A stretch of 19,776 nucleotides of DNA, taken from positions 1-19,776 of the forward strand of contig JAGFXQ010000021.1 of the NCBI GenBank assembly GCA_017861355.1, read 5' to 3'. Made by a program: the position numbers and the translations under genes. This document shows positions 7,315 through 15,414 of the stretch, in pieces (the stretch's first letter is position 1; every line of letters begins with the position of its first letter). The notes under the pieces were generated by a model. That model ran no database searches, was not told where the DNA came from, and was given only the letters and a program-made list of their open reading frames with translations. Origin of the DNA: Bacillota bacterium (GTDB taxonomy: Bacteria; Bacillota; Clostridia; Lachnospirales; Lachnospiraceae).

Positions 7315-8826
7315 ATGAGGATTCTTATTGTAGAGGACGAACCAAAAACAAAAGAAGGCTTAATAAAAATCATCAACAAATTCACAGAGTATGAGATATG
7401 CGGTAATGCTTCCAACGGGTTGGAAGGAATTCAACTGTTCAAAGAACGGAAGCCGGACTTGATTATATCAGATATACAGATGCCGGAAATGGATGGATTA
7501 ACAATGCTTGGAGAATTGGAGAAAGAAGGACTTCCATATTACGCGTTGATTCTCACGGGTCATTCTTCCTTTGAATATGTCAGATCCGCCTTACATTTGG
7601 GTGTGGTGGATTATATACTGAAACCGGTGGATGTAGAGAGTTTTATATCCGTATTACGTGACACAGAGGCAAAGATATTAACTGCAAAGGCTGAGAAAAT
7701 CAACTCCGCTCAGCTGATCTTGAGCTTAATGACATGCGAACCACGGAAAAAGGAATCGTTGATACATCAGCTTACCAAGCTGTGGAGGGTAACTGACAAG
7801 ATGGAAATCTCTTTGTTTTTGATTAAGCCGGACAGTCTGGATCAGGAAACACAGGGTGAGATGATAAATTGCATTCAGGAGAAGATTAATTCCTTAAGTG
7901 TAGTGAACTTCTATGTGATCCATCTGTCACTTTCGGAAGGAATACTGTTATCCATCATCGATACGGAAAAACAAAACCTACTAAATAAAATGTTCTCCAC
8001 TCATATTTTGCCCTATTTGAAAAATGTAGGCTGTTGTCATTGCAGTTATACTTCCATTACCGGTCTAACCGGGTTGGTGAATGCGATTGCTGACCTGAAA
8101 GGCCTTTTGTCTTATGCATTTGTCTTTGGAAGTGATGTTGTTCTTGAGAAACAAATGGTAGACAAGTTGAAATTCAGTCCAATTAGTTATCCGTTGGATC
8201 TGGAGAACCGGATCCGCAAAGAAATAATGAACGGAGATTATGAAAAGGCTTTAAAAACAAGTAATAAATTCAAGGAATTGATCATGGAAAGCCAGGGAAA
8301 GCCGGAATTAGTCCGGGAATATACGGCAAGATTTTGCTCCGGAGTCTATAATGTTGCGAAGGAATATAATTCTCAGACGGAACCTTTACTAATCTTTCAT
8401 TATTTTATCAATAACATTATAGAAAGTAAGACAAAAGCAGATCTGATCATGAACTATGAGAAGATTATACATACCATCCTTGACGTAACCGGTGAGGAGA
8501 TGGACGTTGAAAATCTTACAGTACTTAAGGTAATCAATTATATCAGGGATAATTATCAGAAAAACATTACGTTATCCGATGCCGCTAATCTGGTAGGGGT
8601 CACTCCGGAATATTTGAGCAAGCTGTTCTGCCAGAAAATTAATGTTAATTTTGTAGTATTTTTACGGAATTTTCGGATCAGCATAGCAAAACGTATGATT
8701 CTTTCCGGAAAATATCAGATGCAGGAAGTGGCGGACCAGGTTGGCTTTAAAGACCCCAAATACTTTAATAAGGTATTCAAATCCGTCTGCGGTATTTCAC
8801 CGTCAGAGTATAAGAAGGTGATTTGA
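7315..8826 (+). CDS. YesN-type response regulator (REC + AraC-family HTH)
   Basis: The 503-residue protein starts with a receiver domain: acidic pocket E7-D8, phospho-acceptor D53 (LIISDIQMPEMDG), T81 (ILTGHSS) and K103 (YILKPVD). A ~270-residue middle region of no clear family follows. Residues ~400-503 form an AraC-type double helix-turn-helix (LSDAANLVGVTPEYLSKLF, then MQEVADQVGFKDPKYFNKVF, ending GISPSEYKK). It is the predicted DNA-binding partner of the kinase and probably activates the transporter operon at 10281. The frame is open to an ATG at 7252, but the ATG at 7315 is preceded by GGAGG at a good distance, and its product begins MRILIVEDE as regulators of this family normally do. 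Its TGA stop overlaps the ATG of the next gene by one base, which indicates translational coupling. Confidence 0.93.
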   Translation: MRILIVEDEPKTKEGLIKIINKFTEYEICGNASNGLEGIQLFKERKPDLIISDIQMPEMDGLTMLGELEKEGLPYYALILTGHSSFEYVRSALHLGVVDYILKPVDVESFISVLRDTEAKILTAKAEKINSAQLILSLMTCEPRKKESLIHQLTKLWRVTDKMEISLFLIKPDSLDQETQGEMINCIQEKINSLSVVNFYVIHLSLSEGILLSIIDTEKQNLLNKMFSTHILPYLKNVGCCHCSYTSITGLTGLVNAIADLKGLLSYAFVFGSDVVLEKQMVDKLKFSPISYPLDLENRIRKEIMNGDYEKALKTSNKFKELIMESQGKPELVREYTARFCSGVYNVAKEYNSQTEPLLIFHYFINNIIESKTKADLIMNYEKIIHTILDVTGEEMDVENLTVLKVINYIRDNYQKNITLSDAANLVGVTPEYLSKLFCQKINVNFVVFLRNFRISIAKRMILSGKYQMQEVADQVGFKDPKYFNKVFKSVCGISPSEYKKVI

Positions 8827-10091
8827 TGAAGATGTTTCGTGTGAACGTAGTTATGTCAATCGGGATAATATTAATCTTATTCGCTGTTATCAGCGATTTT
8901 TCCCGAAATAGCTTAAAGCAAACGCAGGCTACGAATCCGCCCTCCGATCAAAAGGTACTTCGAATCCTTGCGCCTTATGAATCTACGATTAATTGTAAGA
9001 TGCTAGAGGATATTGCAAGTCAATATTCTATGATAGAGAATAACCCAAAGGTGGAGGTTGAGTTCATATCCAAAAATGATTTCAAGAAAGAAATCTGTAT
9101 GAACCTGGATCAGAATCGATTGGCGGATTTGATTATATGCGATAATTCGGTTATGCCTGCGTTGATCAACCTTAATGTTCTCCGGGATATCAGTGACTAT
9201 ATCAGTGAGACCTTGAAAGTATCCCATTATTCCTTGGTGCAGTGGAACAACACCAGAAGTGATGGTAAGTATTACGGGATTCCCTTTACCTGTGATCCGT
9301 ATGTATTGATTTATAATAAGAAATTATTTGTCCAAAATTATGTTGCGGTACCGGAGACCTGGGAGGATTTGAAGGTAGCAGCCAGAAAAGTTCAGAGAGT
9401 CGGAATCTACGGAGTTGGTATTGCTGCAAGACAACCGGAAGAAGTGACGGCTTTCTTCTTGCAGATGCTTTACTCAACCGGAGGCTCCATTCGTGAGCTG
9501 AACGGGGAAGGAGGCATGAAGGTATTTGAATTACTCGATTATCTGAAGACAAACAAGTTGCTTCCGGTCAAATGTATCAATTGGAATCAGGAGGATTTGA
9601 CCAATAAATTTATCGATGGTGAGATTGCTATGATGATTAATAATCTTAGTGCTTTATCCATTATTGAGAATGCGGACGTGGATTTTGAAGTGGGAGCGGC
9701 AGCGGTTCCATATGAAAAGAAAGAGAATTATATGTTTCACGGTAAGAATATTGGCGTTTCCATTTCTGCGGATTATAGTGCTTCCATTCAATTTCTTGAT
9801 TATATAACACAGAAGAGTGTCGTTAGCCAGATCGCTGATACAACAGAAAGTGTTCCGGTGCAATTGGATGTGGAATATGATCTTCAAGGCGACAAGTATG
9901 CAATCAGCAGGGAATTTATTCAAAAGCAAAAGGGACATGGAATAGCCAAGAGCTCATTGAATTCCTGGTTTGATATTTCTACCTCGATATCCGATGGTGT
10001 ATATCAGTTACTCAGTGAATCAGAACCATCCCTTCAGAACTTAGCCGACACGATGCAGGATAAAGTAAGGATAGCAATTATAGAGAATTGA
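8826..10091 (+). CDS. Membrane-anchored family-1 solute-binding-like protein, part of the sensor cassette
   Basis: The 421-residue protein has one hydrophobic segment (about residues 7-24) without a lipobox cysteine or obvious cleavage site, so it should be tethered to the membrane with the rest outside. The body has features of ABC sugar-binding proteins (SBP_bac_1): LIICDNSVMPALI, YYGIPFTCDPYVLIYNKKLF, VPETWEDLKVAARKV, FIDGEIAMMI. No permease gene lies beside it; instead it is coupled to the regulator by a one-base overlap (TGATG), with AAGGTG upstream. The context suggests a ligand-presenting accessory of the kinase rather than a transport component, but it could also serve permeases encoded elsewhere. 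An in-frame TTG one codon earlier is less likely as start. Confidence 0.82.
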   Translation: MKMFRVNVVMSIGIILILFAVISDFSRNSLKQTQATNPPSDQKVLRILAPYESTINCKMLEDIASQYSMIENNPKVEVEFISKNDFKKEICMNLDQNRLADLIICDNSVMPALINLNVLRDISDYISETLKVSHYSLVQWNNTRSDGKYYGIPFTCDPYVLIYNKKLFVQNYVAVPETWEDLKVAARKVQRVGIYGVGIAARQPEEVTAFFLQMLYSTGGSIRELNGEGGMKVFELLDYLKTNKLLPVKCINWNQEDLTNKFIDGEIAMMINNLSALSIIENADVDFEVGAAAVPYEKKENYMFHGKNIGVSISADYSASIQFLDYITQKSVVSQIADTTESVPVQLDVEYDLQGDKYAISREFIQKQKGHGIAKSSLNSWFDISTSISDGVYQLLSESEPSLQNLADTMQDKVRIAIIEN

Positions 10092-10280
10092 TCGGTGCTT
10101 AGAGTTTATTGACCAAATTAAATCAGCTTAGATTAATAATTTACTCCTTTATTAAAATATTGGAATTTATGGAAAAGTTCTTCAGTGTTAAGATGAAGAG
10201 GTAACTAGTTGACAAATTCTATTTCATGACAAGTGGATTGATCTATCAATTCATTTTGAAAAAGGCAGAGGAGGTTTACA
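10092..10280 (+). promoter_or_regulatory. Control region of the transporter operon (candidate promoter and repeats)
   Basis: No protein-coding signal is seen in this 189-base gap. A promoter-like pair TTGACC (10109-10114) and ATTAAT (10132-10137) with 17-base spacing has a weak -10, which would suit an activator-dependent promoter under the YesN-type regulator. Other structure includes an AT-only inverted repeat TTAATAA/TTATTAA (10133-10139, 10149-10155), two copies of TGACAA 17 bases apart (10210, 10227), and a near-perfect palindrome ATTGATCTATCAAT (10237-10250). Any of these could be regulator sites; none is proven. A consensus AGGAGG ends the region just before the binding-protein gene. 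Confidence 0.35.
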
Positions 10281-12272
10281 ATGAAAAAAGCAATGCGCAG
10301 TATGCTGGCATGCGTTGTGGCTCTGATTCTCGTGGGGACGATGTTCGTAGGGTGCTCAAAACCGAGCGCTACGACAGAGACACAGACTCCCGAGGCAACG
10401 AAAGAAGCTTCAAAGGAAACAGCAGATGGAGGAGAAACTGCTGCACCGACAGGAGAGATGACAGAAGTTGGTACTCCCAGAAATGAGACACTGATTGTTG
10501 AGTGTCAGTCACCAACCGACACACCTGGACAGTTCAATTCCTATATGCAGGGAACAACCATGGGATTTGGTATCCATCAGCTTATGTCAGCGATGATGTG
10601 GGAGATCGATACAGTCAAGGGTGAGCAGTTTGGCGAAGTTGCAGATGGTATGCCCGTATCAAACGCTGACTTTACCGAGCATACAATCAAGATCCGTCAG
10701 GGAATCAAATGGTCGGATGGAGAAGCTTTAACTGCAGATGATGTTGTATTTACATTCAATATGATTATGACTAATACCGGCATCAATCAGAACGCATATT
10801 ATAATCAGATTTTCCAATCCGTTGAGAAGGTTGACGATTATACAGTTAAGATTGTAACCAAGGAATCTTTCCCTCGTTTGGCACAGAGATTTGGTGTTAC
10901 CATCTGGGGTAATGATTTAAGAATTGTTCCGGAACACATCTACTCCAAGCAGGCAGATGTTACACAATTCAAAGATACCGAGCCTGTAGTAGCTGGACCT
11001 TATACTGTTAAGGCATATGACGAATTAGGCAAATGGATCCTTTATGAGCGCCGTGAAGACTGGCAGGCAAGCACCGTTGGTGTTGTTACCGGCAAACAGC
11101 CTCAGGCAAAATACGTATGGTTCCGTAACCTTGGCGACGATACAAGCCGTCAGATGAGCCTTATCAATAATGAAGTTGATATCCTTTGCGAGGTTACTCC
11201 GGAGATGTTAGAAGTTATGACAGCTCAGAACCCGAATATTGCTTGCTGGTATAAGGATTTCCCTTATGCTACAAGTGATGATCCCTGTTCCAAAGGTATT
11301 GCTTTCTCTATGGGTAAAGGCGCTCCCTTTGACAATAAGGACTTCCGTTGGGGTGTTGCACTTGCTATGAATTTTGATGAGATATCTCAGAACATATTTG
11401 ACGGTGTAGGACGTTCTTCACCGTTCCCGATCCTTACCAACACCAGTGCTGCTCAGGAGCTTTATGTTAAGCCTATTCTTCCTTGGCTTGAAGCATTTGA
11501 ACTTGATCTGGGCGATGGTACTACCGTGAAGCCTTTTGACTCCGGTTATGCTGAGAGAATCGCACAGGTTCTTAGAGATAAAGGTTATGACATTTCTACC
11601 GATCATGAGACATTGATTGATATGTTTGGTGCTGGTTGCTGGAAATATGATCCCGCAGCAGCAGAGAAACTGTTCATCAAAGCAGGTCTTGAGAAGAAAG
11701 CTGACGGCTGGTATTTCAATGGCCAACCTTTCACCTTTAATATGTCATATTTAGCTGATACAGAGGCACAGGCAGGTCGTGGTACACAGGCAGCTTATGA
11801 TCAGTTAACTAAGTTCGGCTTCAAGATTAATCTTGTAAGTGAATCCAGTGCAACTTGGAGCACCAATGATGTAACAGGACAGTATGATATCGGTGGTTAC
11901 TGGCCGACTGGTTTCATTACAAAAGACATCTATTCCCAGATCAATGGCTGGGATGGCGATCTCATCGTTCCTGTAGGTGAGAGAGGATCAGGTCAGGGAA
12001 CTCGTTGGAATAATGCGAAAGCTACCGACATTATTCATCAGTTAGCAGTACTTTCTCCGGATGATCCGAAGTCGTACGATTTAGGCCTTGAATTCTTCAA
12101 GAATGCAATCGAAGAGCTTCCTTTTATCGGTTTCCATTCCGGTGTTAAGTTCGTTCCTACGAACAGCACCTACTGGAATAACTATCCAAGTGCCGACAAT
12201 CCTTACAACGGTCCTTGGTGGTGGTGGAGCTGCTTTAAATACATTACAACAGAGATTTCACCGGTGAAGTAA
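10281..12272 (+). CDS. Family-5 (Opp/Dpp-type) ABC transporter substrate-binding lipoprotein
   Basis: The 663-residue protein carries a lipoprotein signal with lipobox FVGC and modified cysteine C25, then a Thr/Glu-rich linker (~27-65) and an SBP_bac_5 domain (IRQGIKWSDGEALTADDVVF is its classical motif). It captures substrate outside the cell and feeds the permeases encoded next. Although often annotated as peptide binding, the tryptophan-rich C-terminus (NPYNGPWWWWS) and the neighbouring sensor, isomerase and sugar-binding genes recall oligosaccharide-binding members of this family such as those of Thermotoga; a sugar ligand is therefore my preferred inference. Arginine codons are mostly CGT, unlike AGA/CGG in neighbouring genes, which suggests high expression. 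AGGAGG lies seven bases before the ATG. A large hairpin pair follows before the permease genes. Confidence 0.9.
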   Translation: MKKAMRSMLACVVALILVGTMFVGCSKPSATTETQTPEATKEASKETADGGETAAPTGEMTEVGTPRNETLIVECQSPTDTPGQFNSYMQGTTMGFGIHQLMSAMMWEIDTVKGEQFGEVADGMPVSNADFTEHTIKIRQGIKWSDGEALTADDVVFTFNMIMTNTGINQNAYYNQIFQSVEKVDDYTVKIVTKESFPRLAQRFGVTIWGNDLRIVPEHIYSKQADVTQFKDTEPVVAGPYTVKAYDELGKWILYERREDWQASTVGVVTGKQPQAKYVWFRNLGDDTSRQMSLINNEVDILCEVTPEMLEVMTAQNPNIACWYKDFPYATSDDPCSKGIAFSMGKGAPFDNKDFRWGVALAMNFDEISQNIFDGVGRSSPFPILTNTSAAQELYVKPILPWLEAFELDLGDGTTVKPFDSGYAERIAQVLRDKGYDISTDHETLIDMFGAGCWKYDPAAAEKLFIKAGLEKKADGWYFNGQPFTFNMSYLADTEAQAGRGTQAAYDQLTKFGFKINLVSESSATWSTNDVTGQYDIGGYWPTGFITKDIYSQINGWDGDLIVPVGERGSGQGTRWNNAKATDIIHQLAVLSPDDPKSYDLGLEFFKNAIEELPFIGFHSGVKFVPTNSTYWNNYPSADNPYNGPWWWWSCFKYITTEISPVK

Positions 12273-12415
12273 TCAAAGAAATTTTGCAAAGAGAAGGGTA
12301 AGTATTCAAAATGTCAGCCTTGAATACAAGATTCAAAAAAGAATGAGAAACAAGCATTTTTGTATCTTCATACTATATCCGCTTTGCAGATATTCATAAG
12401 ACATGTAAAAATGTT

Positions 12416-12477
12416 CTGTAACTGCCTGGTGGCACCCACCGGGCAGTTGCAGTATATAGTGCGCCCGACAGGCGCAC
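12416..12477 (+). promoter_or_regulatory. Two intercistronic hairpins between binding protein and permease genes
   Basis: Hairpin 1 has 17-base arms (12416-12432 and 12436-12452; core ACTGCCTGGTGG / CCACCGGGCAGT, wobbles included) around a three-base loop CAC. Hairpin 2 has perfect 7-bp arms GTGCGCC (12459-12465) and GGCGCAC (12471-12477). Neither is followed by a real T-run (only GTTT). They are far more GC-rich than their surroundings. In binding-protein operons such structures commonly protect the upstream message from 3' decay or terminate part of the transcripts, so that more binding protein than permease is made. The flanking 12273-12558 gap holds no other feature I can support. Confidence 0.65.
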
Positions 12478-12558
12478 GTTTCAAAAGAACAATCGTGAAA
12501 ATACTTTATCTCATATTAAGAAAAGCTAGCGCGAATTTACTAAAAAGGAGTGAAGCCG

Positions 12559-13557
12559 TTGAAATTTCGTAAATATTTCGGTCTTAGGTTTTTAACTTAT
12601 TTATTGACTGTGTGGATTGGTATTACTTTTATCTTTTTCATTCCACGTATGTTTCCTTCCGATCCGGTGGAAAACATGATTGGTCAGATGCAATCCCGCT
12701 CCGGTCAGATGGATCCTGCTCAAATGGATGCACTTCGTTCACAGTTACGTGTTCAGTTCGGTCTGGAAGGTTCTTTGATTGAACAATATTTCACTTTCCT
12801 GTGGAAAGGTTTATTACACTTTGATTTTGGACCCTCTCTCATGAGTTATCCAACACCGGTAGGTGAGATAATCGGCATGTATCTGCCATATACACTTTTC
12901 CTATCCCTAACAACGACAGTTATCGCTTGGGTCATAGGAAATATAATAGGTCTTCTAGCAGGTTTTAGAAAGAATAAGCTTTCATCAAAGATACTGGAAG
13001 GGGTAGCGATATGCATCTATCCCGTCCCTTATTTTATTATTGCCCTAGTGTTACAGATCGTGTTTGCATTTGTCCTCGGATGGTTTCCGATACAGACGAC
13101 GATTAACACGCAGGGTAACTTTGCGGTTTGGTTTGCCTCACTCTTGAAGGCATCCATTTTACCGGCATTGTCCATGTTGTTGGTCGGGACCGGATGGTGG
13201 ATTATATCCATGAAATCTCTTGCCGGGACCACTTCAGAGGAAGATTTTGTCCTTTTTGCGCGTTATCGGGGGATTTCAGAGGGCAAAATAGGAAAAAACT
13301 ATGTATTTCGGAATTCGATTCTGACTCAGGTTACTGCTTTGGCGATGAGCCTTGGTGGCGTATTCGGCGGTTCTATCATGACGGAAATTGTATTCGGTTA
13401 CCCGGGAGTAGGTTCTCTGGTACAAAAAGCGATCCTGATGTCGGATTATAATATGATACTTGGATGTATCACGATTTCTATCGTGGCTATATCGACTGCA
13501 ACATTAATCGTGGATCTGATTTATCCGTTTATTGACCCGCGTATTCGTTACAATTAA
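12559..13557 (+). CDS. ABC transporter permease, DppB/OppB type
   Basis: The 332-residue integral membrane protein has about six hydrophobic segments starting with FLTYLLTVWIGITFIFFI and a cytoplasmic EAA-type loop (DFVLFARYRGISEGKIGKNY) that contacts the ATPases. It forms half of the channel with the following permease. The start is a TTG at 12559, eight bases after AAGGAG (12545-12550), giving MKFRKYFGLRF. A GTG at 12550 in the same frame lies inside that ribosome binding site and is not credible. The gap to the next permease is about 20 bases. Substrate specificity cannot be read from it. Confidence 0.9.
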   Translation: MKFRKYFGLRFLTYLLTVWIGITFIFFIPRMFPSDPVENMIGQMQSRSGQMDPAQMDALRSQLRVQFGLEGSLIEQYFTFLWKGLLHFDFGPSLMSYPTPVGEIIGMYLPYTLFLSLTTTVIAWVIGNIIGLLAGFRKNKLSSKILEGVAICIYPVPYFIIALVLQIVFAFVLGWFPIQTTINTQGNFAVWFASLLKASILPALSMLLVGTGWWIISMKSLAGTTSEEDFVLFARYRGISEGKIGKNYVFRNSILTQVTALAMSLGGVFGGSIMTEIVFGYPGVGSLVQKAILMSDYNMILGCITISIVAISTATLIVDLIYPFIDPRIRYN

Positions 13558-13578
13558 GAGTAGGAGGTGGAAAATTTT

Positions 13579-14427
13579 TTGAAAAAAAATGTGAAGAAAT
13601 TCTGGAAAAATGCAAATATAAGTCTAAAGGCAGGATTAATCATGACAGCAATTTTTGTCATTATTGGTTTTGTGATATATTTTCTACCCCATACAAATCC
13701 GTTTACCTTTAATTCCTATCCGTCGAAACTCAAACCTACATCGGAACATTGGCTTGGGACTACAAGCATGGGACAGGACGTGATATGGTTGCTGATTGAA
13801 GCGATCCATAATTCACTGTTGATCGGTCTCATCGTAGCTACCATTGGTACGGTTGCAGGTGTATTTATTGGGTTACTGGCAGGCTTTTCAGGAGGGTGGG
13901 TTGATCGCATTCTTACCGTAGTTACGGATACTTTTATAGTAATACCTTCGCTTCCGATCCTTATCCTGATGACCTCGTTCATGAAGGGAACCTCTACTGT
14001 TCTTGTTATGGCACTAGTGCTTGCGATGTTCGCCTGGGCTTGGCCCAGCCGTCAGATCCGTTCCATGGCTTTATCAATGCGTGAACGTGATTTCATACAT
14101 ACAGCATGGTTTTCGGGCGAAGGTACCGTTCAGGTTGTCATAACGGAGATTCTTCCTTATGCATTTACCTGGTCGCTCTCTAACTTCATGAATGCAACAC
14201 TCGCTGCAATTGCTTCAGAATCGAGTCTTGCGGTTCTGGGCCTGTCACCGGGTAATCTTATCTCTCTGGGAAATATGATACAGTGGGCAAGAGAACGTAA
14301 TGCTATCTTTACGAAGCAGTGGTTCTGGATAGGGTCTCCAATCCTGGCTACTGCAGTAATGTTTATCGGACTGTTCCTCCTGATCACAGGTTATAATGAC
14401 TACTTATCAATGAAGAGAGGAAGATAG
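13579..14427 (+). CDS. ABC transporter permease, DppC/OppC type
   Basis: The 282-residue protein has an N-terminal membrane segment (AGLIMTAIFVIIGFVIYFL), the short 'GTTSMGQDV' region typical of the N-terminal OppC domain (HWLGTTSMGQDVIWLLI, normally HPLGTD..GRD), and the BPD_transp_1 core with the EAA-like loop (MALSMRERDFIHTAWFSGEG). It pairs with the preceding permease. I choose the TTG at 13579 as start because AGGAGGTGG (13562-13570) lies upstream and a GTG at 13567 is within it. The TAG stop is followed two bases later by the ATG of the ATPase gene, and GAGAGGAAG in its 3' end serves as that gene's ribosome binding site. Confidence 0.9.
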   Translation: MKKNVKKFWKNANISLKAGLIMTAIFVIIGFVIYFLPHTNPFTFNSYPSKLKPTSEHWLGTTSMGQDVIWLLIEAIHNSLLIGLIVATIGTVAGVFIGLLAGFSGGWVDRILTVVTDTFIVIPSLPILILMTSFMKGTSTVLVMALVLAMFAWAWPSRQIRSMALSMRERDFIHTAWFSGEGTVQVVITEILPYAFTWSLSNFMNATLAAIASESSLAVLGLSPGNLISLGNMIQWARERNAIFTKQWFWIGSPILATAVMFIGLFLLITGYNDYLSMKRGR

Positions 14428-14429
14428 CG

Positions 14430-15413
14430 ATGATAAAAATAGACCATTTATCCACCTCGTATTCAACAATATCCGGACCGGTACATGTGATTAACGATGT
14501 GAATTTTGAAATATTTGATAATGAGATTTTTGGAATAGCCGGCGAATCAGGCTGCGGTAAGACAACCCTATTAAAAGCTCTCTATGATATTATTGAATTT
14601 CCTTTGGTGGTTGATTCCGGCAAGCTGGTGCTGAGTGGTGAGAAAAACGGAAAAGCCTTTTCCTATGAGACAGGGCAGATCAGAAAAACCTGGTGGGATA
14701 ATATCTCTTATGTACCCCAGGCGGCGCAAAGTGTATTGAATCCGATTGTTCCTCTTAAGAATCAATTCTTGGATTCGATATCGAAGGCTGAAACCATGAG
14801 AGAACCGAAAGCAATCACGTTGAAAAGAGTCTCGGACTATCTGGAAGAGCTTAGTCTTTCTCCGGATTTATTAAGTGCTTATCCGTTCCAACTATCCGGT
14901 GGAATGAGACAGCGAGTTATTATTGCATTGGCTACCTTTATGTCGCCGAATGTAGTTCTGGCAGATGAACCGACGACAGCACTTGATGTTGTAGTTCAGA
15001 GAGGAATCCTGATGATGCTGATGCGTCTTCAGAAGAAATTGAGAAACACTATGGTTATCGTAAGTCATGACATGGGTGTACATTATCAGATTACGGACCG
15101 TATGGGTATTATGTATTCCGGTAGTATGGTTGAGCTGGGAAGGACAGAAGATATCTTTGAACGACCGATTCATCCGTATACCAAAATGCTGGTTGGTGCC
15201 CTCCCCAGAGTAGGTGACAAGAGTCAGAAAACCGGTATTCCGGGAAGACCGCCGGCACTTACTAACCCACCGCCAGGCTGTCGATTTGCACCTCGTTGTC
15301 CTAATGCGAAGGAAAGATGCAAGATATCAGCTCCGGCATTCGTAGAAGTGGAAAAAGGGCGTTTTGCTGCTTGTCATTCACTAATGCCGATGAACGGCAA
15401 CAGGGAGGTATAA
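14430..15413 (+). CDS. ABC transporter ATP-binding protein, DppD/OppD type
   Basis: The 327-residue cytoplasmic ATPase energises the importer. Visible motifs are Walker A GESGCGKTT (38-46, K44), Q-loop glutamine Q97, signature LSGGM (155-159), Walker B VVLADE (175-180) and H-loop H213. The C-terminal oligo/dipeptide-transporter extension has GCRFAPRCPNAKERC plus a later AACH. These four cysteines are the arrangement that holds an iron-sulphur cluster in structurally studied Dpp transporters (family knowledge). It forms a heterodimer with the next ATPase, whose ATG lies one base beyond its TAA stop. Confidence 0.93.
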   Translation: MIKIDHLSTSYSTISGPVHVINDVNFEIFDNEIFGIAGESGCGKTTLLKALYDIIEFPLVVDSGKLVLSGEKNGKAFSYETGQIRKTWWDNISYVPQAAQSVLNPIVPLKNQFLDSISKAETMREPKAITLKRVSDYLEELSLSPDLLSAYPFQLSGGMRQRVIIALATFMSPNVVLADEPTTALDVVVQRGILMMLMRLQKKLRNTMVIVSHDMGVHYQITDRMGIMYSGSMVELGRTEDIFERPIHPYTKMLVGALPRVGDKSQKTGIPGRPPALTNPPPGCRFAPRCPNAKERCKISAPAFVEVEKGRFAACHSLMPMNGNREV

Positions 15414-15414
15414 G

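Noticed and set aside
10209..10240. Perfect TTGACA at 10209 as -35 of a promoter for the binding-protein gene
   Set aside because: No -10-like hexamer occurs 16-18 bases downstream (AGTGGA/GTGGAT).
10226..10486. 86-residue frame overlapping the start of the family-5 binding protein
   Set aside because: It runs through the signal peptide region in another frame, has arginine/aspartate-rich nonsense composition and no ribosome binding site.
12459..12484. Second intercistronic hairpin as a full intrinsic terminator
   Set aside because: Only GTTT follows the stem and the downstream permease genes have no other visible promoter, so complete termination would silence the transporter.
13128..13451. 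107-residue plus-strand frame inside the first permease gene
   Set aside because: It overlaps a clear permease in another frame, has no family features and no ribosome binding site.
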